A stretch of DNA of 64,000 nt, from assembly GCF_900107745.1 (NCBI RefSeq), contig NZ_FNRO01000016.1:99328-163327 (forward strand), given 5' to 3'. The notes below the pieces were generated by a model, which was given only the letters and a program-made list of their open reading frames with translations, had not been told where the DNA came from and made no database searches. The position numbers and the translations under genes are program-made. The DNA comes from Variovorax sp. YR216. GTDB taxonomy: Bacteria; Pseudomonadota; Gammaproteobacteria; Burkholderiales; Burkholderiaceae_C. Of this stretch, positions 26,304 through 35,350 are shown piece by piece. Numbering within the stretch: position 1 is the first letter of the stretch; each line of letters starts with the position of its first letter.

Positions 26304-28728
26304 ACTGACGCGGCTGCGAGCTGAAAACGCGCGGCTGGCCGGGTTGTTGGAGGCCCATGGCATTGCATGGCGCGATCCCGAGCCGACGGATGTGCGCACG
26401 GTTTCGCCATCGCCATTGAGTACCGGCGAGAAGGTGGCTCTTTTTGGCCGCTTGTTCCGTGGGCGCGCCGATGTCTATCCGATTCGCTGGGAGAGCAAGG
26501 CCGGCAAGAGCGGCTACTCCCCGGCTTGCGCAAACGAATGGCGCGCCGGCGTCTGCGAGAAGCCCCGCGTCAAGTGCTCCGATTGTGGTCATCGGCTGTT
26601 AGTCCCATTGACCGACCAGGCGCTGTATGACCACCTTGCCGGCCGCCGTACGGTGGGCGTGTATCCCCTGCTGGCCGATGACTATTGCCACTTCCTCGCG
26701 GTGGATTTCGACGAAGCCGACTGGCAGGCGGACGCTCGGGCTTTCATCCAGTCATGCCGGGCGCTGGGCGTGCCCGCGGCTCTGGAGGTCTCGCGGTCCG
26801 GTAAGGGTGCGCATGCGTGGGTGTTCTTCTCTGCCAAAGTCACGGCAAGGGACGCGCGCCGACTGGGTTCAGCCCTTATCAGTCATACCTGCGCCCGTAC
26901 GCGACAACTGAAGCTCAGCTCCTACGACCGACTGTTCCCCAACCAGGACACGATGCCCAAAGGCGGGTTCGGCAACCTGATCGCCCTGCCTCTGCAGAAG
27001 CTGCCTCGCGAGAGCGGCTGCAGCGTGTTCGTGGACGACACGCTGCAGCCCTACGCAGACCAATGGGCGTTCCTCGGCTCTGTGCAGGCCATGGCGCCGC
27101 ACGACATCGAGCCGACGATATTGCGCGCAACCGGCGGATCGCACCCCCTGGATGTCACGTTCATCGACGAGGAAGACCAGCGCGAGCCCTGGAAGCGAAC
27201 GAACCCCGTTACGCAGCGCTTGCCCGGCACAATGCCCGCGTCGCTCACAGTCACCTTGGCCAATCTGTTGTATTTCGAGAAGGCGCATTTGCCGCAAGCC
27301 TTGGCGAATCGACTGATCCGGATCGCGGCGTTCCAGAACCCGGAGTTCTACAAGGCGCAGGCGATGCGACTGCCGGTGTGGGACAAGCCGCGCGTGATTG
27401 GCTGCGCCGAGAGCTATCCGCACCACATTGCCTTGCCTCGCGGATGCCTCGACGCCGCCCGGCAACTGCTGCACGACAACGGCATCCGCTGCGAACTTCA
27501 CGACGAACGCTTCGGCGGACAAGCACTGGGGGTGCGTTTTGCGGGCACCCTGCGCCCCGACCAGGAGGCCGCCCTTGCTGCGATGCTGGCCCATGACACG
27601 GGCGTCCTGTGCGCGCCCACCGCTTTCGGCAAGACCGTCGTGGCTGCGGCGGTGATCGCCCGGCGCGGCGTGAACACGCTGGTGCTGGTGCATCGCACCG
27701 AACTCCTAAAGCAATGGCAAGAACGGCTGCAGGCGTTCCTCGCCGCAGAACAAGGGCTGGCCGGCAATGTCGGCACCATTGGCGGCGGCAAGTCCAGGCC
27801 CACGGGTCGGATCGACATTGCTGTCATGCAGTCGCTGCACCGACAAGGCGAGACGAGCGAGCAGGTGGAGCACTACGGCCAGGTCATCGTCGATGAGTGC
27901 CACCACATCTCCGCCGTCTCGTTCGAGTCGATCCTGAAGCGCACAAAGGCCAAGTATGTGCTGGGACTGACGGCCACCCCTATCCGGCGCGATGGCCGCC
28001 AGCCGATCATCTTCATGCAGTGCGGTCCGACACGCCATGTGGCCGCGCGACCCGCGGGTGCACCACAAACCTTGACGGTGATTCCCCGCTATCTGACTGC
28101 GCCCATCCGGTTGACCGACGACGCCGGCATTCAGGACGTGTTCCGGACATTGGCGGGCGATGCCAGGCGCACGACCGCCGTCGCCGACGAAGTGGCCGCC
28201 GCCTTCGCGCAAGGCCACAAGGTGCTCGTGCTGACCGAGCGCACCGAACACCTCGACGCCATCACGGCCGCATTGGCTGGACGTGCAGCCACGCTGTTCA
28301 CCATGCACGGTCGTATGTCAAGGAAGCAGCGCGCAACCTTGATGGCGGAACTCGACGCCCTGCCCCCAAATGCGTCGCGGGTGCTGCTGGCCACCGGCAA
28401 GCTGGTCGGCGAGGGTTTCGACCACCCGCCTCTCGACACGCTGGTGCTGGCCATGCCGATTTCGTGGAAGGGCACCTTGCAGCAGTATGCTGGTCGGCTG
28501 CATCGCGAGCACGCCGACAAGACTGGCGTGCGCATCATCGACTTCGTCGACACAGGGCATCCGGCGCTGCGGCGGATGTGGGACAAGCGCCAGCGCGGCT
28601 ACCAGGCCATGGGCTACCGCGTACCGGCTTCGCCCCTCAGCGACAGCCTGGACTTCGACGCAGTCGAACCCCATGAGCAGGCAGCCACGATCACGGAAGC
28701 AGATTTGACAGCGGGTAGAAGACGATGA
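26269..28728 (+). CDS. TOTE-type primase-helicase (AEP primase fused to SF2 helicase)
   Basis: The 819-aa product combines two enzymes. Residues 50-290 form an archaeo-eukaryotic-type primase: CSDCGH (103-108), the metal-binding pair in VDFDEADW (D146, D148), SRSGKGAHAWVFF (175-187) and DRLFPNQD (220-227). Residues 425-800 form a superfamily 2 helicase: APTAFGKT (449-456), DECHH (542-546), GLTATP (566-571) and QYAGRLHRE. This build is described for TOTE conflict systems, thought to act against or within mobile elements. The start ATG at 26269 leads into MTSDGDDKLIHELTRLRAEN, a short coiled coil. The frame is intact. Partner genes usual for TOTE loci are not obvious beside it. Confidence 0.85.
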   Translation: MTSDGDDKLIHELTRLRAENARLAGLLEAHGIAWRDPEPTDVRTVSPSPLSTGEKVALFGRLFRGRADVYPIRWESKAGKSGYSPACANEWRAGVCEKPRVKCSDCGHRLLVPLTDQALYDHLAGRRTVGVYPLLADDYCHFLAVDFDEADWQADARAFIQSCRALGVPAALEVSRSGKGAHAWVFFSAKVTARDARRLGSALISHTCARTRQLKLSSYDRLFPNQDTMPKGGFGNLIALPLQKLPRESGCSVFVDDTLQPYADQWAFLGSVQAMAPHDIEPTILRATGGSHPLDVTFIDEEDQREPWKRTNPVTQRLPGTMPASLTVTLANLLYFEKAHLPQALANRLIRIAAFQNPEFYKAQAMRLPVWDKPRVIGCAESYPHHIALPRGCLDAARQLLHDNGIRCELHDERFGGQALGVRFAGTLRPDQEAALAAMLAHDTGVLCAPTAFGKTVVAAAVIARRGVNTLVLVHRTELLKQWQERLQAFLAAEQGLAGNVGTIGGGKSRPTGRIDIAVMQSLHRQGETSEQVEHYGQVIVDECHHISAVSFESILKRTKAKYVLGLTATPIRRDGRQPIIFMQCGPTRHVAARPAGAPQTLTVIPRYLTAPIRLTDDAGIQDVFRTLAGDARRTTAVADEVAAAFAQGHKVLVLTERTEHLDAITAALAGRAATLFTMHGRMSRKQRATLMAELDALPPNASRVLLATGKLVGEGFDHPPLDTLVLAMPISWKGTLQQYAGRLHREHADKTGVRIIDFVDTGHPALRRMWDKRQRGYQAMGYRVPASPLSDSLDFDAVEPHEQAATITEADLTAGRRR

Positions 28729-28856
28729 TGGGTTGCACCAGAGTTCAGCAGCCGTGAAGGAGAGTGTGCAAAAGTGCGGGAAAAAGATGATCCGGAGCGT
28801 ATTGCTCTGGCTCGGACGTACTGTTCACGCGGGAGGGCCGTTTCAAAAGGACCGCC

Positions 28857-29600
28857 ATGCGACTGATCATCGAAGCCCGAATCGAGGGTGCCGCCGATAC
28901 ATGCATGTCTGTTTCGCTCGGTGTGATCGAGCGCAGCGACAACGACTTGACGCCAGGCAACCTGGGCCTCAGCCTGCAGGAGGGCCGCGAGATTCTGCGG
29001 CGCGCTCAGGCGGCGATCGCTGCTGCCCAGACATCTTCCTGGGTCGCCAGCCGTTCCACGTGTCCGGTCTGCGGTATAGAGCTTTCTCGCAAGGACAGCG
29101 GCACCATCGTTTGCCGCACCGTCTTTGGCAAGGTCCGACTCGACAGTCCGCGTTTTCCCCAGTGCTGGTGCTGTACGCCATCGTGGTACCCGAGCGGCTT
29201 CACCTTCAGTCCTTTGGCGGCCGCATTGCGCCTGCGCGTCACGAGCGAGCTCGAGCAATTGCAGGTGGAGTGGGCCGCACAGCTCCCCTATCGCACCGCC
29301 GTGAGATTGCTGGGCCAGGTGTTGCCGCTGACCGACGCCATCTCGGTCAGCGGAACCCGAAATCGGGTCTTGGCTGTGGGCCAGCATCTTGACGAGCAAA
29401 GCGAACGTCTGATCGGCGATCTGCCAGTGGCGCGCGGCCTCGGTGCTGCATCCGCGAGTGTGTCCGTCGTGGCGGTCGATTCGGTCTGGCTGAAACACCG
29501 TGAACACGGCCGTTTGCAAGGCCGACAAGTCAACGTCGTCGCTGGGCGCGCAACTCTGGCCGAAGGCGGTACAGCCTTGTACGGCTACGTCAGCCATGGC
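28857..29600 (+). pseudogene. ISKra4-family transposase, 3'-truncated
   Basis: The ATG at 28857 begins MRLIIEARIEGAADTC. The family zinc cluster CPVCGIELSRKD is followed by GKVRLDSPRFPQCWC, and a catalytic Asp region VVAVDSVWLKH with VNVVAGRATLAEGG. Similarity stops at about 29600 (ALYGYVSHGIG), where the frame enters unrelated sequence, and the last acidic catalytic residue is missing. A short unrelated frame (AETRALFFNDQIDMFSERM, about 29670-29725) follows and may be another fragment. Confidence 0.7.
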
Positions 29601-29767
29601 ATAGGCAATCGCACCATGAACGCGACGCCATGCGGATTGAGGTGGCTTGTCCCGACAACCAGACTGAGCTTGCTGAAACACGCGCGTTGTTCTTCAACGA
29701 CCAGATCGATATGTTCAGCGAACGGATGATGCATGTGCGTCAGCGTACCAGCGTTTGAAACGGCCCT

Positions 29768-29898
29768 TCAGATCGAGCGCCCGCCGTCCACCGGCATCTC
29801 GACCCCCTGTCAGGAACCGCGCCTGCGGACTGCCAAGGAACACCGCAACGTTGGCCACGTCGTCCGGGTCGCACATGCGGCCGAGCGGAATCGTCGAG
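29768..29898 (-). pseudogene. C-terminal fragment of a short-chain dehydrogenase (SDR)
   Basis: IPLGRMCDPDDVANVAVFLG, then SPQARFLTG is the classic end of SDR enzymes. One base later in frame it resumes as GVEMPVDGGRSI and a stop at 29768, so an extra G in a G-run shifts the frame. The piece is fused directly to the truncated IS256 transposase. Confidence 0.75.
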
Positions 29899-29900
29899 CC

Positions 29901-30803
29901 GAGTTTGGGGAATTTGTCCCGCAGTTGATCGGCGACCGAACGCAATTGCGCTCGCGCTGCATCGGCCGAGTCCTGTACGAACACCGTGCCGATGGCGGCC
30001 GAGACCATGCGTCGCTGCGTCTTGCCGGCGTGCGCCAAGGCGTTGCGCATGAAGTGCACTCGGCAACGCTGCCAGGTGGCCTTGAGGACCTTCGCAGCCG
30101 CTGCCTTGATGCCTTCATGGCTGTCGCTGATCACGAGCTTCACACTGCGTAGACCCCGGCGGTTCAGGCTGCGCAGGAAGTCGGTCCAGAAGGGCTCGGC
30201 CTCGGAGGCGCCGACCTTCAGGCCGAGGACTTCGCGCTGGCCGTCGGTGTTCACGCCCGCCGCCACTATCACCGCGACGCTCACGATACGGCCCGCCTCG
30301 CGCGTGTTGACATAAGTCGCATCGATCCAGAGGTAGGGCCAGTCGCCCTCGATCTGGCGTCCCAGGAACGCGTTGACCCGTTCGTCCAGCTCGCCGCATA
30401 GGCCGCTGACCTGGCTCTTGGAGACGCCGCACATGCCCAGCGCCTTGACCAGGTCGTCCACCGAGCGGGTAGAGATGCCTTGCACGTAGGCTTCCTGGAT
30501 GACGGCGGTGAGTGCCTTCTCGCCGGTGCGCCGCGGCTCCAGGAACTCGGGGAAGTAGCTGCCCTGGCGCAGCTTGGGGATCTTCAGCTCGACGCTGCCC
30601 GCGCGGGTGTCCCAGGTGCGCTCGCGGTAGCCGTTGCGGCTGTTGAGGCGTTCGGGATTCTTCTCGTCGTACGCGGCACCGCATCGGCCTTCGACATCGA
30701 GATCCCTCAGACGCTGGGCCATGAACTGCACCATCTGGCGCAGGACGTCGACGTCGGCTCCCTTCTCGGCGAGCTCGGCCAATGCCATAGTAGCGTTGGT
30801 CAT
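29901..30803 (-). pseudogene. IS256-family transposase, C-terminally truncated
   Basis: From the ATG at 30803 (MTNATMALAELAEKGAD) the frame follows Mutator/IS256 transposases: RERTWDTRAGSVELKIPKLR, WPYLWIDATYVNTRE with the first Asp, VISDSHEGIKAA with the second, and CRVHFMRNALAH. Sequence identity to the family ends at DQLRDKFPKL (about 29901) and the open frame continues into SDR-derived codons to 29715. The last catalytic Glu region is lost, so it should be inactive. The upstream terminal region lies near 30840. Confidence 0.85.
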
Positions 30804-30845
30804 CGTGATTTCCTTCAAGGACAGGTTTGGTGGGTCGCACCTCAA

Positions 30846-31321
30846 ACCTTATCCGGACCTCACGATGGCCACCCCGAAGAGAGCGGCCACTGCGCGGCAA
30901 GGCGCTTCGGACTACGCCCTACGCGCCTTGCCGCGCAGCGAGTGAAGGAAGACTTACGCCACTTCCTGGGACATCAACTATTCGATTGCCTTCATGCCAG
31001 AGAAATGCATCTGGCAAGACCCAGACGGCCTCGGTGCGCTGCTGACTCGAAGCCTCGGAGACTCGCCCTGAGCCCGGCATCGGTGCCTGCGCGGCGCCGT
31101 GAGGCGCTGCGGCCATTGACTGTTCGACGCAGCGCACACTGTCCTTGCTCACGCTTGCCGCTGAAACTTACACTGCCCACTACGCCGCCAATCCGGCGGT
31201 TCAGTTCAACGAAGTTCATCTGCTGCCGTGACGCCCGCGCGCCTTCGTTCAGCTTCGCTCGGCGGCGGACAAACGCTATTCGTTGGTGGGAATGGTCGCA
31301 ACTCGAGGAGGCCATGGAAAC
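30846..31321. other. IS end and short gene relics
   Basis: Contains the outer side of the IS256 element and then decayed sequence. A plus-strand reading near 30960-31070 (SWDINYSIAFMPEKCIWQDP, then LGALLTRSLGDSP and stop) looks like the tail of a real protein, but no family was recognised. The 250 bp before 31321 probably hold the promoter of the zinc-knuckle operon. Confidence 0.35.
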
Positions 31322-32011
31322 ATGCTTCGAACAGAATGTGCAAACTGCGGTAGCAAGGAGCATGCTTCAAGCGATTGCCCACACGGGTTGTTCCGGTCCA
31401 AATGTGCCGCCTGCGGCAGCAAAGAACACGCGACGGCAGACTGCCCGCATGCCTGGTTTCGGTCCCAGTGCGCCGTTTGTGGCAGCAAAGATCATGCGAC
31501 CGCCAGTTGTCCGCATGCATTTCACACCCCAAATGCCCAATCCGCAAAAACCGCTGATGTCGACGAAATCAGCGCTGCGGCTAGCGTCGAATCAATTGAC
31601 GATCGACCATCGGCTACGACGGGCGAGTTGCCTTGGAAGCCTAACGGTGCGGAAAACGTGCCTTGGCTTTGGCCGCGTTGGGTGCGATTGGGTGAAAATG
31701 CGGTTCACACTTTCTTCTACTCTTGGTTTGCTTTTCTACTTCCGTTCGCGAGCGCTAAATTGGGCGCTTGGCTGTACTCTGACATATATCTACTCCGGGT
31801 CGTTGGCTCCTCGAACGAATATAGATTGTTACTGTTCGTTCCAGGCCTGAATTACCTGTATGCCTTGCTACTCTGGTTCAAGAGCGGAACAAACTACTTC
31901 GCGCCGTTCATAGTATTGCTTTTCGTGCCAATCTTTCTTGTCATGTTTTGGACCCGCGTCTCCCGGGACAGCAAGTTCGAAGCATTCATGAAGTGGCGCC
32001 GCGGGGAATGA
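31322..32011 (+). CDS. Membrane protein with three tandem zinc knuckles
   Basis: The 229-aa product starts MLRTECANCGSKEHASSDCP at 31322. Three copies of C-x2-C-GSKxH-x4-C-PH follow every 22 residues (CANCGSKEHASSDC, CAACGSKEHATADC, CAVCGSKDHATASC), separated by (G/A)xFRS(K/Q). These resemble CCHC zinc knuckles that bind single-stranded nucleic acid. A 45-residue polar linker leads to two or three membrane helices (FFYSWFAFLLPFASAKLGAW, LLLFVPGLNYLYALLLWF, FIVLLFVPIFLVMFW). The next gene starts on the base after this stop. Base composition is AT-richer than the island. I know of no described function. Confidence 0.72.
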   Translation: MLRTECANCGSKEHASSDCPHGLFRSKCAACGSKEHATADCPHAWFRSQCAVCGSKDHATASCPHAFHTPNAQSAKTADVDEISAAASVESIDDRPSATTGELPWKPNGAENVPWLWPRWVRLGENAVHTFFYSWFAFLLPFASAKLGAWLYSDIYLLRVVGSSNEYRLLLFVPGLNYLYALLLWFKSGTNYFAPFIVLLFVPIFLVMFWTRVSRDSKFEAFMKWRRGE

Positions 32012-32413
32012 ATGGGTGCGACGCTCTTCGATCGGAAAAAGGATAAGCCTGTGGCGGACGAAGACAATAAGCTCTTGCTTGAAGAACTCAAGCTCTGCAG
32101 CGACGACTATCAACATCGAAATCAACTAATTGTCACGGAGTTCGCTCTATCAATCACAGCATTTGGTGTGAGTTTGAGCGCTGCAAATGGTGCGGACGGT
32201 TGGTCCAGATTGCTAGTTTATGTCGGCTTGGCGCTCTTCCTCACAATCGTGGCTCATCACATGGTTCACGTCAATCAAGTCCGTCTTGAAGCTGCAGAAC
32301 GAGTTGAGGAGATCAAGCAGCAACTTGAATTTCGACGCATTCACGGTGGCTACACCGGGAAGAGAAAAGGCATAAAAATTCCCGCTCCGAAAGCAATGGT
32401 GTGGTTTGTTTGA
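32012..32413 (+). CDS. Small membrane protein coupled to the zinc-knuckle protein
   Basis: The 133-aa product (MGATLFDRKKDKPVADEDNK) has an acidic helical start, two hydrophobic helices (LIVTEFALSITAFGVSLSAA and WSRLLVYVGLALFLTIVAH), then a charged helix VRLEAAERVEEIKQQLEFRR and a basic tail. The layout recalls SLATT-type two-helix pore-forming effectors, but I cannot assign the family from sequence alone. Zero spacing from the upstream gene implies translational coupling and a joint function. Confidence 0.65.
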   Translation: MGATLFDRKKDKPVADEDNKLLLEELKLCSDDYQHRNQLIVTEFALSITAFGVSLSAANGADGWSRLLVYVGLALFLTIVAHHMVHVNQVRLEAAERVEEIKQQLEFRRIHGGYTGKRKGIKIPAPKAMVWFV

Positions 32414-32462
32414 CCTGCACCGTCGCTCCGCTCACTTGCCTTTGTGCAAGTGCCACTAAAAG

Positions 32463-32993
32463 TCAAATCAAGAGTGGTATGTGTCGGACTAATTCCCAGA
32501 CGCCAGTGAGAACCGAGAATCCAGAACTGCAAGAGAGATCAGACGCGTCCGCAAGGATCATGTCCGAAGCTTTCTCTGCAATCATGATCGTTGGAGCATT
32601 TGTGTTGCCGGCAATGATGGTCGGCATGATCGATGCATCCACGATGCGAAGCCCTTCAACGCCTTTCACCTGTAGCCGCGGCGTGACGACAGCGTCGGCG
32701 TCTGATCCCATCCGGCACGTTCCCACCGGATGCAGGTTCGCATCGGCAAACTGGCGAATAAATCCTTCTATCTGGGCATCGCTCTCCACGCTAAGGGTGG
32801 GGCGAAGTTCTTCGCTGACGTACGGGGCTAGTGCCGGTTGACGCGCGATCTCGATGGCGGGACGACGACGCGCAGAGGTCTGCTGCGGAGTAAGTGTTTT
32901 GCGGACCAGCAGCCGGTTGACCCAAGGCAAGGGTCTCGGTGGAGCTGGGCGATGTCGAGCAAATGGCGCGTGAGGAGCCAGACCGAGGCGCAT
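32463..32993 (-). pseudogene. C-terminal fragment of a GMC oxidoreductase (choline dehydrogenase type)
   Basis: The readable part is ALAPYVSEELRPTLSVESDA, FIRQFADANLHPVGTCRMGS and LRIVDASIMPTIIAGNTNAP, containing the active-site His and Asn of the GMC C-terminal domain. The FAD-binding N-terminal domain is missing, and before residue 40 of the frame the sequence is unrelated. A passenger relic, not functional. Confidence 0.8.
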
Positions 32994-33052
32994 GCCGCGC
33001 AGGAGGGCCAGCTGCGCCCTTCACTGCGGACCGGCGACCCGAGCTTCGCCAT

Positions 33053-35350
33053 CTAATTGTGGGACTGCATCCGCGGCGAGGCCGCGCTCCCGACGCCGAA
33101 CGTGCGCTGAGACTGTGCCCCCGCCGGGCGCGGCATCAGGCCGTGAGTGCGTGCGGCCCACGCGAGGAACGGACCGAGCCCCTGCCCCGCGTCGGGCGCG
33201 TGCACGGCGAGCAGCGCATCGGTAAGGGCCAGACGTCCGGGCCACATCGGGTGCGGTAGCAGGTCAAGCAGCTGCGCGACGGCCTGCCGGTCGGGGGCGA
33301 CCTTCAGGTCGATCCACAGCCGGTGGGCGGCGGCCTCGTAGATCGCCAGCAGGTGGGCCACGGGGACGGCAGCCGGATCGGCGGCGACCCGGCGGGCCAA
33401 TTCGGCGAGTTCGCCGGCCAGCGTCGCCGGGTCGGACACCAGCGCCACCCATTCGACGCAGTTGGCCTGCATCTCCGGGTGCCAAGGCGCGTACAGCGCG
33501 GTGTCCAGGTAGCCGCGCTCGGCGCGGATCAGATCGGTTACGTGCCGCGGGCCCAGCACCTCGGCGGCGACGTCGTTCCATTGGCGCGACACCTCGGACA
33601 GGTCGGTCCAGCTCAGGCCGGGCCGGCCTAGGCTGGCGTAGCGGGCCACGAAGTGCACCAGCGCCGCGGGCTCCGCGCTCTGCAGCACGCGCACGGGTAC
33701 GTCGGCCAGCGGCGCCGGGAAGCTCACGAAGCCGCCTCCTCGCATGGGCGGCGGCATGCCGAGGCGCGACGCCGGGGCCGGCAGCGCGGCGGCTAGGAGG
33801 GCGGCCACGCGACGCGTGGCCGCCTCGTCGGCCCGCGCCGCCGCCAGCGCCGCCGCCATCTTTAGCAACTCGGGGGCCAGGCGGGCGGCGCCAGGGCCCG
33901 CCAGCAGGGCATCCACGGCTGCCAGCTCGGCGTCGATGCGGTCTGCATTGCGCACCGCCTCCAGCGCCCGCACGTAGTCAGCCGCGGCTCGTTCGGGGCG
34001 CGCGGTCCGCGTCAGGCGCTCGCGGGCGCTGAGCAGCTCGTCGCCGGGGTCGGCCGGCGGCAGGGCCGTCGGCTCGGCGACCTCGGCTTCGGCTTCGGCT
34101 TCGGCTTCGGCTTCGGCAGAGACCATCGGCGCAAAGTCGACCTGCCGTCTGTGCAGCACCTGCTGCACAAGCACCAGTTCGTCGGTGACGCTAGCTGCGT
34201 CGGTCTCGAGCCTGGACGCCAATTCGCGCAGGTCGTCGAGCTGCGCGGCCGGATCGTCGATGAGCTCAAGCACGTCCACGTAGGCCCCCATCAGCGCCGA
34301 GCGCCGGGCCCGCTGCCAGTAGATGCCGTCGGGCGTGCTCCGGTCGTCCTCGGTGGCCAGCACGTCTTGCAGCAGCGCGCGTGCTTCGCGCCGCAGCACG
34401 GCCGGGTCCTGCACCAGGCCGATGGCGTAGCGGTAGTTAGCCATGCGCGGTGAGGGGATCGACTCGCCTTGACGCGTCACGATCGCCCCGCGCAGCGTGG
34501 ACAGCGACGCGGCGGCGAGCTCGGCGTCGACGCCGATTGCGGCGACCGGCCAGCCGGTCTGCAACGCCATCGCCGCGCGCTCGGGCTGGCTCGCCACCAG
34601 CGCGATCGCGCGCCGCCGGACGCCGTACGGCGCCTGCCGCGTCTCGCCCAGCGCCCGGTCGCGCAGTTCATCCACCGCCAGCGCGTTGAGCAACTGGTTC
34701 GCGTCCGCGGTGCGCGCCTGGTGCACAAGTGCGGCCGCCGACCCCGCTCCCACGACCACGGTGACGACGGCGCCTGCCAGCAGCCGCGCCGACATGCGGC
34801 GCCGTTCCCAGTCGACGGTCTGCCGCATCGGCACGTCGGCGAGCCGCGCCAGCATGCGCGCCAGCTCGAGGCCGGTGCGCGGCCCTGGCCAGCGCCCGAA
34901 CCACCAGTGCCGCAGGTCGTGCACCCGCAGGGCGTCGGGGTCCAACTCGGCGGGCACCGCGCGCGCCAGCGGCCCGTCCAGCCAGGCCAGCACAATGTCG
35001 TTCGGCGGATGGTGCCGCAGGAAGCGCGCGATCTCGGTGCTGACCCATCGCGAGTCGGCCGCCTCGGGCGAGCAGCAGACGATCAGCTGACGCGTAGAAT
35101 CAAGCGCGCGGCCCAGCTCGATTTGCAGGTCGCCGCCGCGGATGTCGGTCTCGTCTAGGTAGACGGTCATCGGTTCGACCACTCCTGGCACGCGGCGCTG
35201 CAGGTAGCGCTGGATCGCGCGCGCCTGGCGACACTGCGCGGAGGCGTAGGATACGAAGGCGTCGAACTGCGGGGCCGCAGCTGCGCCGTCGATGCCAGAA
35301 GGATCGGCCTTGGCCACACGATCCGGGCGGTTGGTGTCGTCGACAAGCAT
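33053..35350 (-). CDS. TIR-domain membrane protein
   Basis: The product is 765 aa from MLVDDTNRPDRVAKADPSG (35350, after GGAGCCCC). The TIR domain at residues 28-150 has FDAFVSYASAQ, VYLDETDIRGGDLQ and SRWVSTEIARFL with Glu106 in the catalytic place. A transmembrane helix LLAGAVVTVVVGAGSAAALV lies near 190-210. The remaining 550 residues are helical and Ala-rich, with a microsatellite-coded (AE)n run near residue 415. No WD40 or TPR signature is evident. It is a single gene; the frame is intact. NADase-type defence function is inferred. Confidence 0.82.
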   Translation of the reverse strand: MLVDDTNRPDRVAKADPSGIDGAAAAPQFDAFVSYASAQCRQARAIQRYLQRRVPGVVEPMTVYLDETDIRGGDLQIELGRALDSTRQLIVCCSPEAADSRWVSTEIARFLRHHPPNDIVLAWLDGPLARAVPAELDPDALRVHDLRHWWFGRWPGPRTGLELARMLARLADVPMRQTVDWERRRMSARLLAGAVVTVVVGAGSAAALVHQARTADANQLLNALAVDELRDRALGETRQAPYGVRRRAIALVASQPERAAMALQTGWPVAAIGVDAELAAASLSTLRGAIVTRQGESIPSPRMANYRYAIGLVQDPAVLRREARALLQDVLATEDDRSTPDGIYWQRARRSALMGAYVDVLELIDDPAAQLDDLRELASRLETDAASVTDELVLVQQVLHRRQVDFAPMVSAEAEAEAEAEAEVAEPTALPPADPGDELLSARERLTRTARPERAAADYVRALEAVRNADRIDAELAAVDALLAGPGAARLAPELLKMAAALAAARADEAATRRVAALLAAALPAPASRLGMPPPMRGGGFVSFPAPLADVPVRVLQSAEPAALVHFVARYASLGRPGLSWTDLSEVSRQWNDVAAEVLGPRHVTDLIRAERGYLDTALYAPWHPEMQANCVEWVALVSDPATLAGELAELARRVAADPAAVPVAHLLAIYEAAAHRLWIDLKVAPDRQAVAQLLDLLPHPMWPGRLALTDALLAVHAPDAGQGLGPFLAWAARTHGLMPRPAGAQSQRTFGVGSAASPRMQSHN
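34083..34117 (+). repeat. Hexanucleotide microsatellite (TCGGCT) inside the TIR membrane protein gene
   Basis: Five full and one partial copies of TCGGCT lie in tandem. On the coding strand they give alternating Glu-Ala codons. Because the unit is 6 bp, slippage would change the linker length without breaking the frame. Confidence 0.85.

Noticed and set aside
31200..31321. Possible integron attC-like site before the zinc-knuckle gene
   Set aside because: Stem-like sequence is present but the conserved RYYYAAC/GTTRRRY cores were not found.
34083..34117. Short tandem repeat as a CRISPR or iteron
   Set aside because: The unit is 6 bp, has no spacers and lies inside a coding frame as Glu-Ala codons.
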